Of a stretch of 64,000 nt of DNA, positions 9,871 to 20,300 are shown piece by piece. Both the position numbers and the translations under genes were made by a program. The notes beneath the pieces were generated by a model that was not told the origin of the DNA, ran no database searches, and was given only the letters and a program-made list of their open reading frames with translations. How positions within the stretch are numbered: the stretch's first letter is position 1; each line of letters starts with the position of its first letter. Origin of the DNA: Phymatolithon calcareum (taxonomy: Eukaryota > Rhodophyta > Florideophyceae > Hapalidiales); contig OZ345377.1 in assembly GCA_977006965.1 (NCBI GenBank), forward strand, positions 1,302,001 to 1,366,000. Reading direction: 5' to 3'.

Positions 9871-11094
9871 AAATAGAAAGAACGACTGGGAGATAATACT
9901 TCGAGGAGAAGAACAGGATGCTGGTGAACGTTATCCAGTTGATCCTGAAGCATAAGTGCTCTCTCGTACAGCTTTGTCATAGCGTCAGACCAAGTGTCGC
10001 ATTCTGACTTAAAGCTTGTTATTTTTAGGTTTCGCCATTCTCTGAGATTTGCAGCCATGTTGGAGCTGCTATACGACCAAGTAAATAGCTTTTGAAAAGC
10101 TGCTTCTAAGGTCGGTACCTGCTGGAATACTTCATTGTAGAAGAAGCGACCAGCGAGAGAATGGGTCTCAATCATATTCATCAAACACTCTAGACCTTCT
10201 GCGGCGTTAAGAACACATAAATGGGCCTGAGTGTATCGCTTGATGTCTAGCAAGACTGTGAAGGCCTGATTTTCTTCCTGCATACCGAGATCCACGGGCA
10301 GAGTAATATTTTGCCATATCTCCAGGTCTGCCTCTGAATGGACGCCTTATCGGTAATAGAGTCACTCGTGAGTTGGTTTGAGATCTCATATTGGAAATAT
10401 TTCCGTTCGATCGTTGACAATAAAGTGGTTGCGAAGTTGGAGCACCCACTTGAGTGTTTGAAGCCGAAAACGGGGCGATATTGAGGCTTTGACCGTCCGG
10501 GGGAGGATTCAGAGATACATCTCTGGGTACAGGGTCAGGAAGTTGAGAGTACGCTGGTTGAATGCTTCCTTGACCCTGGGTATGATGTTGATTTTGAGCG
10601 ACCCTCTGGAAGCGAAATGATTCGAAACCATTTGAAGCACTTAAAGAAGGTCCTTGCGGCTGCCCGCTGAACTGCCGTGCATCGTTTGGGGGACGATCGT
10701 TTGATGATTCCAAATGTTGTGGAACATCATGCGGTTGCGGGGGAGATGCAGATGCACTGATCGTCGCTGATCTGAGCTGCTCATCTTGGAGTTGCTGTTG
10801 GGACAGTATTAGAAACAGGAATTTACAGAGTAGAGAGTGAAGTTCTTCTTCTATGTCACTTTCTGATGGATCAGAGATGTGTACTCCTTTTTCCAAGACC
10901 AAGTTGTACAAGGCGAATACGTATGTTTGCGAACATTCTAAAAGAGGGTGGAAACGTATTTTCGCACGAGTGCCCCTGAGTATCTTCTCTGTAGAGGAAA
11001 TATACAGGTATCTTATCATGGCATCACGAACATGAATATCGGCGAGATGTGTGGGATTATCATCTTGTATCCATTGGGGAACAGGAGTTGTCAT
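9753..11094 (-). pseudogene. Gag-like region of the divergent copia-like element (two frames)
   Basis: Two overlapping minus-strand frames (11094-10207 and 10295-9753). The first has an N-terminal helical part followed by a Gln/Pro/Ser-rich middle. The second is mostly helical (ECLMNMIETHSLAGRFF, LREWRNLKITSFKSECD) and resembles a gag capsid. The shift between them lies at about 10230-10295 and a second shift near 9800 leads into pol. The placement directly upstream of a zinc knuckle and protease is the main support for gag. Confidence 0.65.
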
Positions 11095-12811
11095 GATGAT
11101 ATTGTCAGTGTTGACAGAATTGTTGTTTGCTAAATTGAATCATAAAATTAATCCAACTTTAGAATCTTTTTTGTTAGCGAGAATTTGTTTTTTAAAAAGA
11201 TTTAAAAGTTATTAGCTAGATAGTGCTGATGCTGAATTACAGCTGGAAATTTTTATTTCAACAAAAATCTTATTCTTGATATGTTTCGACACGAAATGGT
11301 CACGTGAATTGAAGATGATGCCTTAATAATGGTGGATAGGTGATTGATGCTAATGAACGGTGGATGGGTGATTGGCGAGAAAGGTTGATGATAATGACCG
11401 GTGGATGAAGGTTGAAATGGTGGAAGCGTGACTGACGGTGAACGTGCGAGCGGCGGTTTCCGACGGTGATTGGCCACTTGTCTTTTATCTGATTGTCGAT
11501 TCACTTTTTGTCCGGGAACAAAGAGAAAGCAACAAAATTTGTTAGAATCCTCTTTTGTCCAGAAGTCACAGTTCTTTAAGGAAGTAAATCAATAAAGAAG
11601 AGGACTTTCTCCAAAATTGATCGTCAAGCAGATAAACTTGCTTATTCTTGTACGGTGGTTGTTTGAATGGATGCTTGCTTGCTTGTTGCTTGCTCGCTTG
11701 CCGGTTGAAATGATGATGGTGGTTGTGGTATTGGTGAGTGGTTGGTGATGGGTGCGTAGTTTTGGTGTTTTAGATTTGATTTGCAAATGTCGTCCAAAAG
11801 ACCAGTTGTGAAAGGCGGGATAAGCCAGCAAAGTCTTCTTGACCTTGCCACTTTACTTATCCTTGCCGAGTCTGCTATTCAGGACTCAGCAGGTTGCTTA
11901 TGTACTGCTCTGGAGAGCTACAGTACTGGGGAACTGCAGAACTAGACTTCCTAATCCGTACATTGTTACCGTAAACGTAAACGCGGGAGAAATAGTACCA
12001 GAAAAAGGCGTGAAGGAGTGTGTCTGCATTTGCAGAGTGCCTTGGTTCCCATCCTGGGAAACTTTCCATTCGCCGTGTATGTCAGCTCCATGACAATTTG
12101 GGCCAACGGAAAGAAAGAACAAATTCAAATCGTGGGTAGAAGTTGCCGTGAGTGCGTTGTCCACATACATCCAATCAAAGTAGCAAGGATGCTCGCCGTG
12201 CTCGGACCGTCAGCCACGGCGTGCAGCAGTAGTTGAGAAAAATGATGTCCTCAATTGAGGAAAAAACCCGCGCAATAGACACTAGGGCACATACTTCGCA
12301 AGGAAGAGCACCGCATGGTACGCCAAGTGTTACTGCAGTATGTCAAAACAACCCCGGGGTCACTCTTCAGGAAGTGTCCCACCGAAATGTACAAATAGCT
12401 CTTAGGATAGAACAGGATGGAGAAAATTTAGACCTTCGAAGCCCTGCAAACCTCGCAAGGGGAAAATACAGAATACAATAAAATATAAAAGGATATACCA
12501 GGGGAAAGGTAACTTTCCTCTGGATATACCGTACATAGTATTGCTTCCCGAATCCAATGCTACGGCCGGGGCACTTCGCCTACCCGTGTTCAACTTCTCC
12601 TGCACCTTCAACAAGCACCACTGCTGAGATCGGAAGTCGCAGCGAGCAAGAATTTGTCCTGAAGCAATACCGACTATTAGCGGCATCCGGATTTGTTGTT
12701 GACTGCCGATTGCTAGACAAGAGAAGATTCCACAAAGCGGCGAAAGTGCAGAGAACTATTCTAAAGTGGTGCAACTTTCTTGCTTTCTTTCTTTTACTGT
12801 AGGATATCTGA
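11095..12811. other. Intergenic: low-complexity GT/GA-rich tracts, possible LTR remains
   Basis: 11320-11460 and 11650-11760 consist of degenerate GGTGGATGGTTGATG-type simple sequence, which gives spurious frames on the minus strand. Part of it may be the 5' LTR or leader of the retroelement on its left, but I find no matching second LTR. A CCTCAATTGAGG palindrome lies at 12249-12260, the same core as in the piggyBac-like elements. A small hairpin (CAGGGGAAAG/CTTTCCTCTG) lies near 12500. No gene seen. Confidence 0.45.
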
Positions 12812-13070
12812 GCTACACAAAGTTTACATTACTCAACGTCTAGGGGCCTCTAGGATGGTCCTGGACTAGATTTATTCTGGGTACTCGCTTGTCTGCTTCC
12901 CGCGAGTACTGCGGCACACCACTAGACGGCGACATACGTGTGCCCCTCGCGGAAAGTAATCAATTCTTGCTTGTGACAGGACTCGAACCTTCGCCCTCAA
13001 CATTCCTCCCTGAATCATATCGAAATAGTCGCACAGGTTCGCGACGGCAGATTTAGCGCAATACTACAGG
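12812..13070 (-). repeat. tRNA-derived SINE-like repeat, copy 1
   Basis: About 260 bp, clearly similar over its whole length to 32997-33260. On the minus strand it carries a box-B-like GGTTCGAGTCC (near 12978-12990) and a degenerate box A upstream of it, as in a tRNA gene, but the T-stem does not pair well and the unit is far longer than a tRNA. Both copies share a non-tRNA body ending near ACACAAAGT at the low-coordinate side. This fits a tRNA-derived SINE; no tail repeat or target duplication was seen. Confidence 0.55.
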
Positions 13071-14399
13071 TCCCCACCAGCGGCAATAAGCACTAGGCTC
13101 CCTTGCCATCGAATGAACAGCAGTCGCCTGCCTCTTGTGGCGGGTACTGGTTGTTGTACACAGTACAGTGTGTTCCCGATTCGGGTTAATTCGTCTGTCT
13201 GGAATTGGACACTGTACTTGCAGTTTCCTCAGCTGTTCTAGTAACGACTTGTATTGCGACTCCTTAACGGAATGTATGTAGTTCATAAACGAGAGGAATA
13301 GCAATGGGTGCGCAGAGCTCTGATAGCACTACACAAACATGTTGCCCTCTCACATTTAAAGGCGAGAAAGTCGCCTAGGTATTGTTGACTTAGAGTAAGG
13401 CCAATGACATGTAGGACGTGAGAGGCGAACGCCTCTCCGTCGTCTCATTGCTGTCAGAATGTGTAGGAGACATCTCTAAATATATATATATGTATATCAA
13501 GAGGGACCACTTTTAGTAAATTGGTGCACAAAAAAATTGCGTAAAGGAAGGAGAATGTGGCACTGCACAACTGTGCGCTATCTTTTTCAACGTAGCCGAG
13601 TGGATGCTCCTCATGACGGGGTACTGAATAGTAGAGCGCTTTTTCTAATAAAGCGACACCTTCAAATATTCTTTGCGCCGGTCTGTTCTCTACTGCGATA
13701 TGTAGCTCGTCGAAGCTGGGAGGGCTGTCAGTGCTGGCAGTGCCCATCGAAGTGTTGGGTCATTATCTCGATCTCCGCTAGGTGCCAGAACTTCAGAACT
13801 TTAGTGAACGCAATAAAGCTGTGTCGGTAATGTGTGGTCGGCGGGTGGAGCCCTCTAGGAAATCGCATCCTATAGTGCTGCCGGGCCTGACCCAGTGCAT
13901 CTGAGGAGCTCCATCCAGAGTTCGACCTGGTCAAACCCTGGACTTCCACTTCCCTGAACTAATCTACAAGAACGCAAAGGGGATGGGAGGGTGGGAGAAA
14001 CAAAAGAAACGATTTCTCGATGCGGTCGAGCGAACGGATGCGGATGTTGCACGTATGCACCTTCGTTTCTCGCCGTTGAGATGCGTGAGCTCACGGTTTG
14101 TCAGGTGCTATGATCCTGAGCTAGGTGTCTTCCGATACATTTGATTTCGGTTCAGTGCTGGTCGCCGCTGGACCGGCTCTTGTGGCGGTTACTGCGGGCT
14201 TCGAGTTGGGTATGACAATATCCAGGACACTCGTTGAAACGGATGGTCGTGCGGCCGAACGGTGCTGCGGTCAAACCGTATTTTACACGTGGTACATTGT
14301 GTGCCTTCGCTCTTCGAGGCTTGGGACATTCGTCTTCGTCCCTGCTTCGATTGTTTGATAAACGGTTTTCTGCGTTCCTTGAAATTGTATTCCACACAA
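13071..14399. other. Intergenic, no gene seen
   Basis: No reading frame with recognisable content. Contains a short AT microsatellite (about 13482-13499). Frames on the two strands around 13454-13830 overlap and are not supported. Confidence 0.5.
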
Positions 14400-15330
14400 A
14401 TCCCTTGAAGGTACCCATTCTCGCTCGCGGTCGGCTGGCTCGACCGTCTGAACCGCTCATTATTAGAGACCGTGCGCGAGCTGCAACACCCCCCATTGGA
14501 CGCGGTGGCCTCCCATCTGCTCTCACTGCATGGGAAACGCGTACGCCCAGAGGATGTAATCTTGATGGAACGGGGCGCCGCCGCAACACAATGCGGTGCG
14601 CCGGTGCCAATTTTGTAACGTCAACGTCGACTCGCACAGATTGCCGAACTGATTCATGCTGATTCGCTGCTGCACCATGCTGGCGGGGGACTTTCTGCTC
14701 GCAAGGGCGTCTGTCGTACTCGCACGGCTGCGAAGCTGTGATGTTATTGAAAGCCTTTCCACTGTGATCGAACACTTCGTGCGTGGCGAGATATTGCAAA
14801 TGCGCTGTCGTGCAGCCGACGCTCCCGTTGGCGGGATTGGCGACGCGACGAAGAAGGTACAGCAGATACGATATCACCGCCGGGAGATTCTTTTCGAGAC
14901 GGATTTGGCGACAGCGTTTTTCAAAACTGCGTCACTAATCGCCAATTCCAGTGGGCCGTTCGTCATGCTTGGCGGTCACGGAAAGGAGCTCGCAGACGCG
15001 GCGTAGAAACACGGAAAGCACATAGGCATTGCATTTCATATCGTCGACGATGTGCTGGACATGGCTGTGAGCGAATCGGCGATGGGCAAACCGGTGTGTG
15101 ACGACTTGCGACAGGGACATGCTACGGCCTGCCCGCATTGGCCTACGTGCGAATTTGCAACCATCCTCGCTGAAGCGCCCTGTCGTAGGACAAGCAATAC
15201 ACAGCGCGAGATTTCAGAGTACTTTTGCAGCCCACGGATGGTACGGCAGGAAGAATGCATGATGGGGCGAGGCGGCGCGACGTGCACCACGCGGTTGTTC
15301 AATTGGTCCTCGAGAAGGCGTTCGGTGCGG
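14400..15330 (+). pseudogene. Decayed polyprenyl (long-chain isoprenyl) diphosphate synthase
   Basis: Several blocks of a trans-isoprenyl diphosphate synthase appear in order: HGKRVRP (about 14530), LIHADSLLHH (about 14645-14675), LAGDFLLARASV (about 14682-14718), STVIEHFVRGEILQM (about 14757-14800), KTASLIANS and MLGG (about 14920-14985), IGIAFHIVDDVLDM (about 15020-15063) and GKPVCDDLRQGHATA (about 15085-15130). The second Asp-rich motif (DDVLD) survives. The first is gone, with HADSLLHHA where DDxxD is expected. An in-frame TAG at 15004-15006 and frameshifts before 14656 and after 15240 break it. The family makes the prenyl tail of ubiquinone or plastoquinone; this copy cannot. Confidence 0.82.
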
Positions 15331-15636
15331 AAGGCAGCACCCCCGTTGCAGGGGCCGAATTCATCGACTCCGGCGAACCTTACATTGTGACGCTTGCTAT
15401 CGTACTGTGGACCGGAGCTTCCCAGACCTAAGAGGACGAGTGTAGAGCGGTGGGATACGAGCGTATTTGCCGGCGCCATCAGCAATTTCAGTGATACGCA
15501 TGCGCGCGCTACTTGGTATGTCGTGATTATTGGCAGAGGCTGGAGAAAGTATGTGGGCAAGTTAGTCCCTCGCAGATGAGATGCACAAAAGAACACTCAA
15601 TTCTCACCTAAGTATCATCAAATCTCGGTACTTCAC

Positions 15637-17291
15637 GCTAGTGTCTATGTGACGGGAATTTTCCCTCAATTGAGGGGCACTTTTCCCTCAATTGAGGGAA
15701 TGAGAATCATTTATTTTTTGCCAACGAAAGCTACTCATTATTAGGCTCATCAAACGCATCAAGCTCATGGATGTGTTCAACATGCTTAGCAAAACAGTTT
15801 CTACCAGTTGAAGTGCCACATATGTTGATTGCGGCGCCAGCAAGTCCATAACATGATGAGAACACGAGGGTTAATTCCTTGACTTGTCAGACTCTGCAGT
15901 TGTTTTGAACCGCTAAAGTAGTCATCATGCCACTTGTGGCTTACTTTCTATCTTCGGGGGAGTTAAGTGGGTTTCAACACCGCCCTTGGAGCAAAGAACA
16001 TCGATGAATATTGCGCGAGGCAAAATGAATCCGGGGGGACATGGCGCCTTGCTGAACGAGCGCCTACCGATACTGTACGGACAACATAGTCCCTTGTTCA
16101 CTTGGTTACACCGTGAATGTGACGCACAGGAGGTACTCGGAGAATCTGGCTGTGGTCATCCCACTGTTTGAAAATGAAGGAGCGAGGATATACTTGTTCC
16201 CCATGGAAGACTTCCATAAATCTCTTTGCGCCCAACTCATGAGGACGAGTATTCCGAATATCTTAGCCTCCATTTTTCCTATTCGTTTCAGCTTAGCGGA
16301 TGCCAAAGCAAGAATTGTTCGCAGGTGCACTCGGCGAAACATAGTCATGAAGGAATCGTACGGTGTGTGGAACCCGATGCCACCATTCTCGGATATAACT
16401 TCTCCGTTTATAGTGCGAACTTTCCAGAACTGACCGGGAATCCTTCCCCCAACTGGAGATAGAACTTGGCGCTCGAACCGTGGCACTTCATGAGCAAATA
16501 TACTCTGCGCACAGTCTCGTGCAATGATATCAAGCTCCTCTTGCCATTATTTTCCCAAGAACCATGCAGGTTGTAGGCGAGAGAGCCCGCAAGAGGGCGT
16601 TCAGAGCTCCCGTTGACTGTATGGTAGGTTTGCGTTGCCTTCTGTCGAGAGTGTGGTTCATACTGAACGGGGAACTCGGCGTTTGGCGAAGAAGATGTTC
16701 GACCGCGAGTACTGTAAGCCGGCGTTCGAGGTACAGAATTTTGCCTGCTGGGACTCGATACAACCATTCGAGAGGAATGAGCGCCTTCTTCAGCCTTCCC
16801 TGCCTTGACATTAACAATCTTGATAGTCTTAATCTTAGTCTTCTCGATTGGTTTCTGAACAAGGACCCATTTCGAGCGAAGTGACGTGTTCGAGCGACCC
16901 TGATTTCATCAACGTGCACCTCTTGAACAGTGCCGTTAACCTTTTTTGACTTGTAAAAAGCTCCGTATAGTCGGCAGCACTCTGCGAGACTTGTTAATGA
17001 TGTTGCTTTGGTGTGTACGGCTGCACCGACCACTCGGCGCGGGTCTTTTTCTCGAGGCATGGCAGATGTGTTTTTTCTGAGTGACCAACAGATTTTCGTT
17101 CCTACCGGCGAACGACGCGGTTTTAAGGTAGTAAAAGGGGTACTCCCCACCAAGAACAAAAGGTCAGCTTTTCGAATCTGGCGCTAAAAAACTGTTCCGC
17201 ATTCTTTTCACAAACGTTTTTGAGCTTTTAAATCCACCCTCAATTGAGGGAAATTCCCTCAATTGAGGGTGTTCGTCACATAGACACTAGC
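15637..17291 (-). mobile_element. piggyBac-like DNA element with palindromic inverted ends
   Basis: The ends are inverted repeats: GCTAGTGTCTATGTGAC at 15637-15653 and its complement at 17275-17291. Each end also contains two copies of the perfect palindrome CCCTCAATTGAGGG (15663-15676 and 15685-15698; 17237-17250 and 17256-17269). The 1655-bp element encloses a broken N-terminal half of a piggyBac-type transposase on the minus strand. No TTAA duplication is visible; the outermost CTAG or TA might be the duplicated target. It lacks the catalytic domain, so it would need help to move. Confidence 0.75.
16106..17059 (-). pseudogene. N-terminal half of a piggyBac-like (DDE_Tnp_1_7) transposase, frameshifted
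   Basis: Starting at MPREKDPRRV (17057-17059) the minus strand shows a chromo/SH3-like segment (YKSKKVNGTVQEVHVDEI). After frameshifts there is a segment resembling the start of the piggyBac transposase domain: TPYDSFMTMFRRVHL, then ILALASAKL, AKIFGILVLMSW, a dipeptide-Trp block and FSNSGMTTARFSEYLL, which mirrors the family pattern of a Gly-Met-Ser-x-x-Arg-Phe block. Three frames are needed to follow it. None of the catalytic aspartates is reached before the element ends. A related copy is at 38640-39560. Confidence 0.6.
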
Positions 17292-17387
17292 AAACGGTAT
17301 GTTTACAAAATACGACACGTACCGTATTCTGAGAATCCACTACAGTACTGTACTGTATGTGCATGTAAAATTTAACTATGTCCTGTG

Positions 17388-20300
17388 CTATAGAAAGAGA
17401 TCTCCTATGACAACTTGACCATCTCCGAGACCAGCTGCAGCTTTTGAATGCAGCTTATTGTAGCAAAATGCGTAACATTCAAATGGCATGGTGGCGACTT
17501 GAACTGTTTTCGCGTTCTGCCCTGTTGCATATATCCTGCCGTTGCTTCCGTGCATGATGTATCCAGGACGTTGCATCTTAGTTCCAGTGCCAGTGTCCAA
17601 AAGAAAAATCTCATCTGACGTACGTACAACACACAAATCACTGCCAGCATCAAATTCAAGGCTTCTGATCCATCCTGCAAAGCGCACACCATCGTAATTG
17701 CCTATCCCCATTATCTCATCCTGCACGCATTCTCCGCCCTGCCCATCCCATACACGAACGGTGTTGTCCCCAGATCCAGAAACAATTCGACTTCCGTCCC
17801 CGTTCATTGCAACGCATGTCACACCACGCTCGTGTCCACGGAGTGGTCCCATCACGCATTCTCCGCTCTCCCCATCCCATACACGAACGGTTTTGTCCCA
17901 AGATCCAGAAACAATTCGACTTCCGTCCCCGTTCATTGCAACGCACGTCACACCACGCTCGTGTCCACGGAGTGGTCCCATCACGCATTCTCCGCTCTCC
18001 CCATCCCATACACGAACGGTACTGTCCCGAGATCCAGAAACAATTCGACTTACGTCCCCGTTCATTGCAACGCACCACACGACATCCTCGTGTCCGCGGA
18101 GTGGTCCCATCACGCATTCTCCGCTCTCCCCGTCCCACACACGAACGGTATTGTCCCGAGATCCAGAAACAATTCGACTTCCGTCCTCGTTCATTGCAAC
18201 GCATGTCACACCACGCTCGTGTCCACGGAGTGGTCCCACCACGCATTCTCCGCTCTCCCCATCCCATACACGAACGGTATTGTCCACAGATCCAGAAACA
18301 ATTCGACTTCCGTCCCCGTTCATTGCAACGCACAACACCTCACGCTCGTGTCCACGGAGTGCTTTCACCACGCATTCTCCGCTCTCCCCATCCCATACAC
18401 GAACGGTATTGTCCACAGATCCAGAAACAATTCGACTTCCTTCCCCGTTCATTGCAACGCACTGCACTTCTTCCTCGTGTCCACGGAGTGGTCCCACCAC
18501 GCATTCTCCGCTCTCCCCGTCCCATACACGAACGGTTTTGTCCCAAGATCCAGAAACAATTCGACTTCCGTCCCCGTTCATTGCAACGCATGTCACACCA
18601 CGCTCGTGTCCACAGAGTGGTCCCATCACGCATTCTCCGCTCTCCCCATCCCATACACGAACGGTTTTGTCCCCAGATCCAGAAACAATTCGACTTCCGT
18701 CCCCGTTCATTGCAACGCACAGCACCTCACGCTCGTGTCCACGGAGTGGTCCCATCACGCATTCTCCGCTCTCCCCATCCCATACACGAACGGTTTTGTC
18801 CCGAGATCCAGAAACAATTCGACTTCCGTCCCCGTTCATTGCAACGCACGTCACATCACGCTCGTATCCACGGAGTGGTCCCATCACGCATTCTCCGCTC
18901 TCCCCATCCCATACACGAACGGTGTTGTCCCAAGATCCAGAAACAATTCGACTTCCGTCCCCGTTCATTGCAACGCACAACACATCACGCTCGTGTCCAC
19001 GGAGTGGTCCCATCACGCATTCTCCGCTCTCCCCATCCCATACACGAACGGTATTGTCCCCAGATCCAGAAACAATTCGACTTCCGTCCTCGCTCATTGC
19101 AACGCACAACACACGATCTTCGTGTCCACGGAGTGGTCCCACCACGCATTCTCCGCTCTCCGCATCCCATGCACGAACGGTTCCGTCCTCAGATCCAGAA
19201 ACAATTCGACTTCCATCAGCGTTCATTGCAACACTGGTGATCCTTCCGTCATGACCCTTCAGTGTCTGCACAGTACACATCGCTTGCAAATCGACGACAT
19301 GGATTTCCTCTCGTTGCGCGACTGCAATTACATTTCCTTCATCGCTCAAACACATGGCTCTAACCACCTCCTCAAAGTCGATACGAAAGAGTTGTCTGGC
19401 ATCCGCCCTCCATCGCAGCTCGTGCTTCGGCACATAGTGAGGCTTCGGAATATGCATCGACACACTTGACAGGAAGCGCTGTATAAACTCTGCCGCTGCA
19501 CGCTGCGACGGCAAACGACCGTACATTTCAAACGCAGTTGCGTGTATACTCTTGTTCATGTTCACCCAGCCTTCTTCGAGGGCGTTCAGCACCGCGTCAG
19601 TCCCAATAACTCTCCCGCTACCATTCCATAATTCCTGAAAATCGTCCCGCAGAGCCACTATTCCTCCAACCTTCATTCGCCTCCTCGACCATCGTACATC
19701 CAACAGCAACGATTCCAGCTCACACCCTTCGCTCATGGCCAAGTGTCGAGCCAGGTTCTTTTCAATATACCCATCCTCCGGCACTTTTTCACAATCCCAC
19801 CACTCGCGGCAATTATACGTATTCGACTGCACCACATCACCAGCCGCTTTCCGCATGTATCCGTCGAGGAACCGAGCATGCCAAAGAGAGACACGATTGT
19901 TTTCAATAGATAGAGTCTTGGCTTGTTCAAGCACGAGATCGTGCAGTGTCAGTCCGTCAACCTCTCCCGCTGGAGTTGCGTGCCTGCGACACAAAACTAG
20001 GTGCATATCTGAAAGTTTAGACATAAGTTGCTTAGTCGCTCGCTCGTCAGTCTCCCACAGACGTTTCAAGCATGTCCGAGGAATCCAGGACTGCTTGCGT
20101 AGAACACTCAGCGCTTCAAACTTTTCTCTCACGCTCAATTCGCATCCAAGTTTCCTCCTGCCTTCTGCGCCATACGCCCACTTTTCGCAATGCCGCAAAC
20201 TCGTCTCAACCACAGCTCTCAGTCCCCGGTACTCATCAACACATTCGTCGCCTACACTTTCGATGTTTTCTTTCAGCTCATGCGCATAGATTATTACCGA

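Larger units (their letters stand above)
6911..11094 (-). mobile_element. Divergent Ty1/copia-like retroelement, 5' portion, decayed and truncated
   Basis: Read on the minus strand, the order is a gag-like part (11094 to about 9760), zinc knuckle, protease, GAG-pre-integrase, integrase core, integrase C-terminal domain, then the start of an RVT_2 reverse transcriptase. Homology ends near 6980, before the rest of reverse transcriptase and RNase H. At least three frameshifts and one in-frame stop (about 8075) break it. Boundaries beyond the coding part and any LTRs are not resolved; 11095-11830 may contain 5' LTR or leader sequence. Confidence 0.8.

Noticed and set aside
11253-11851. Frames in the low-complexity tract
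   Set aside because: Products are Thr/His/Ser/Pro strings derived from degenerate simple repeats.
12812-13070. Functional tRNA gene
   Set aside because: Box B is good, but the T-stem and acceptor stem do not pair and the unit is repeated with a long non-tRNA body.
14152-14877. 241-codon minus-strand frame
   Set aside because: Antisense to the polyprenyl synthase pseudogene blocks; no recognisable domain and Arg-rich composition typical of an antisense shadow.
15036-15596. 186-codon minus-strand frame
   Set aside because: Also antisense to the pseudogene; no motif.
17709-19256. CRISPR-like array
   Set aside because: Units are directly adjacent without unique spacers and encode protein.
17698-19469. 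Long open frames on the plus strand, up to 545 codons, across the WD40 region
   Set aside because: They are antisense shadows of the 129-bp repeats; the period is a multiple of three and the unit lacks stops in these frames. Products are monotonous repeats with no fold, while the minus strand encodes perfect WD40 blades.
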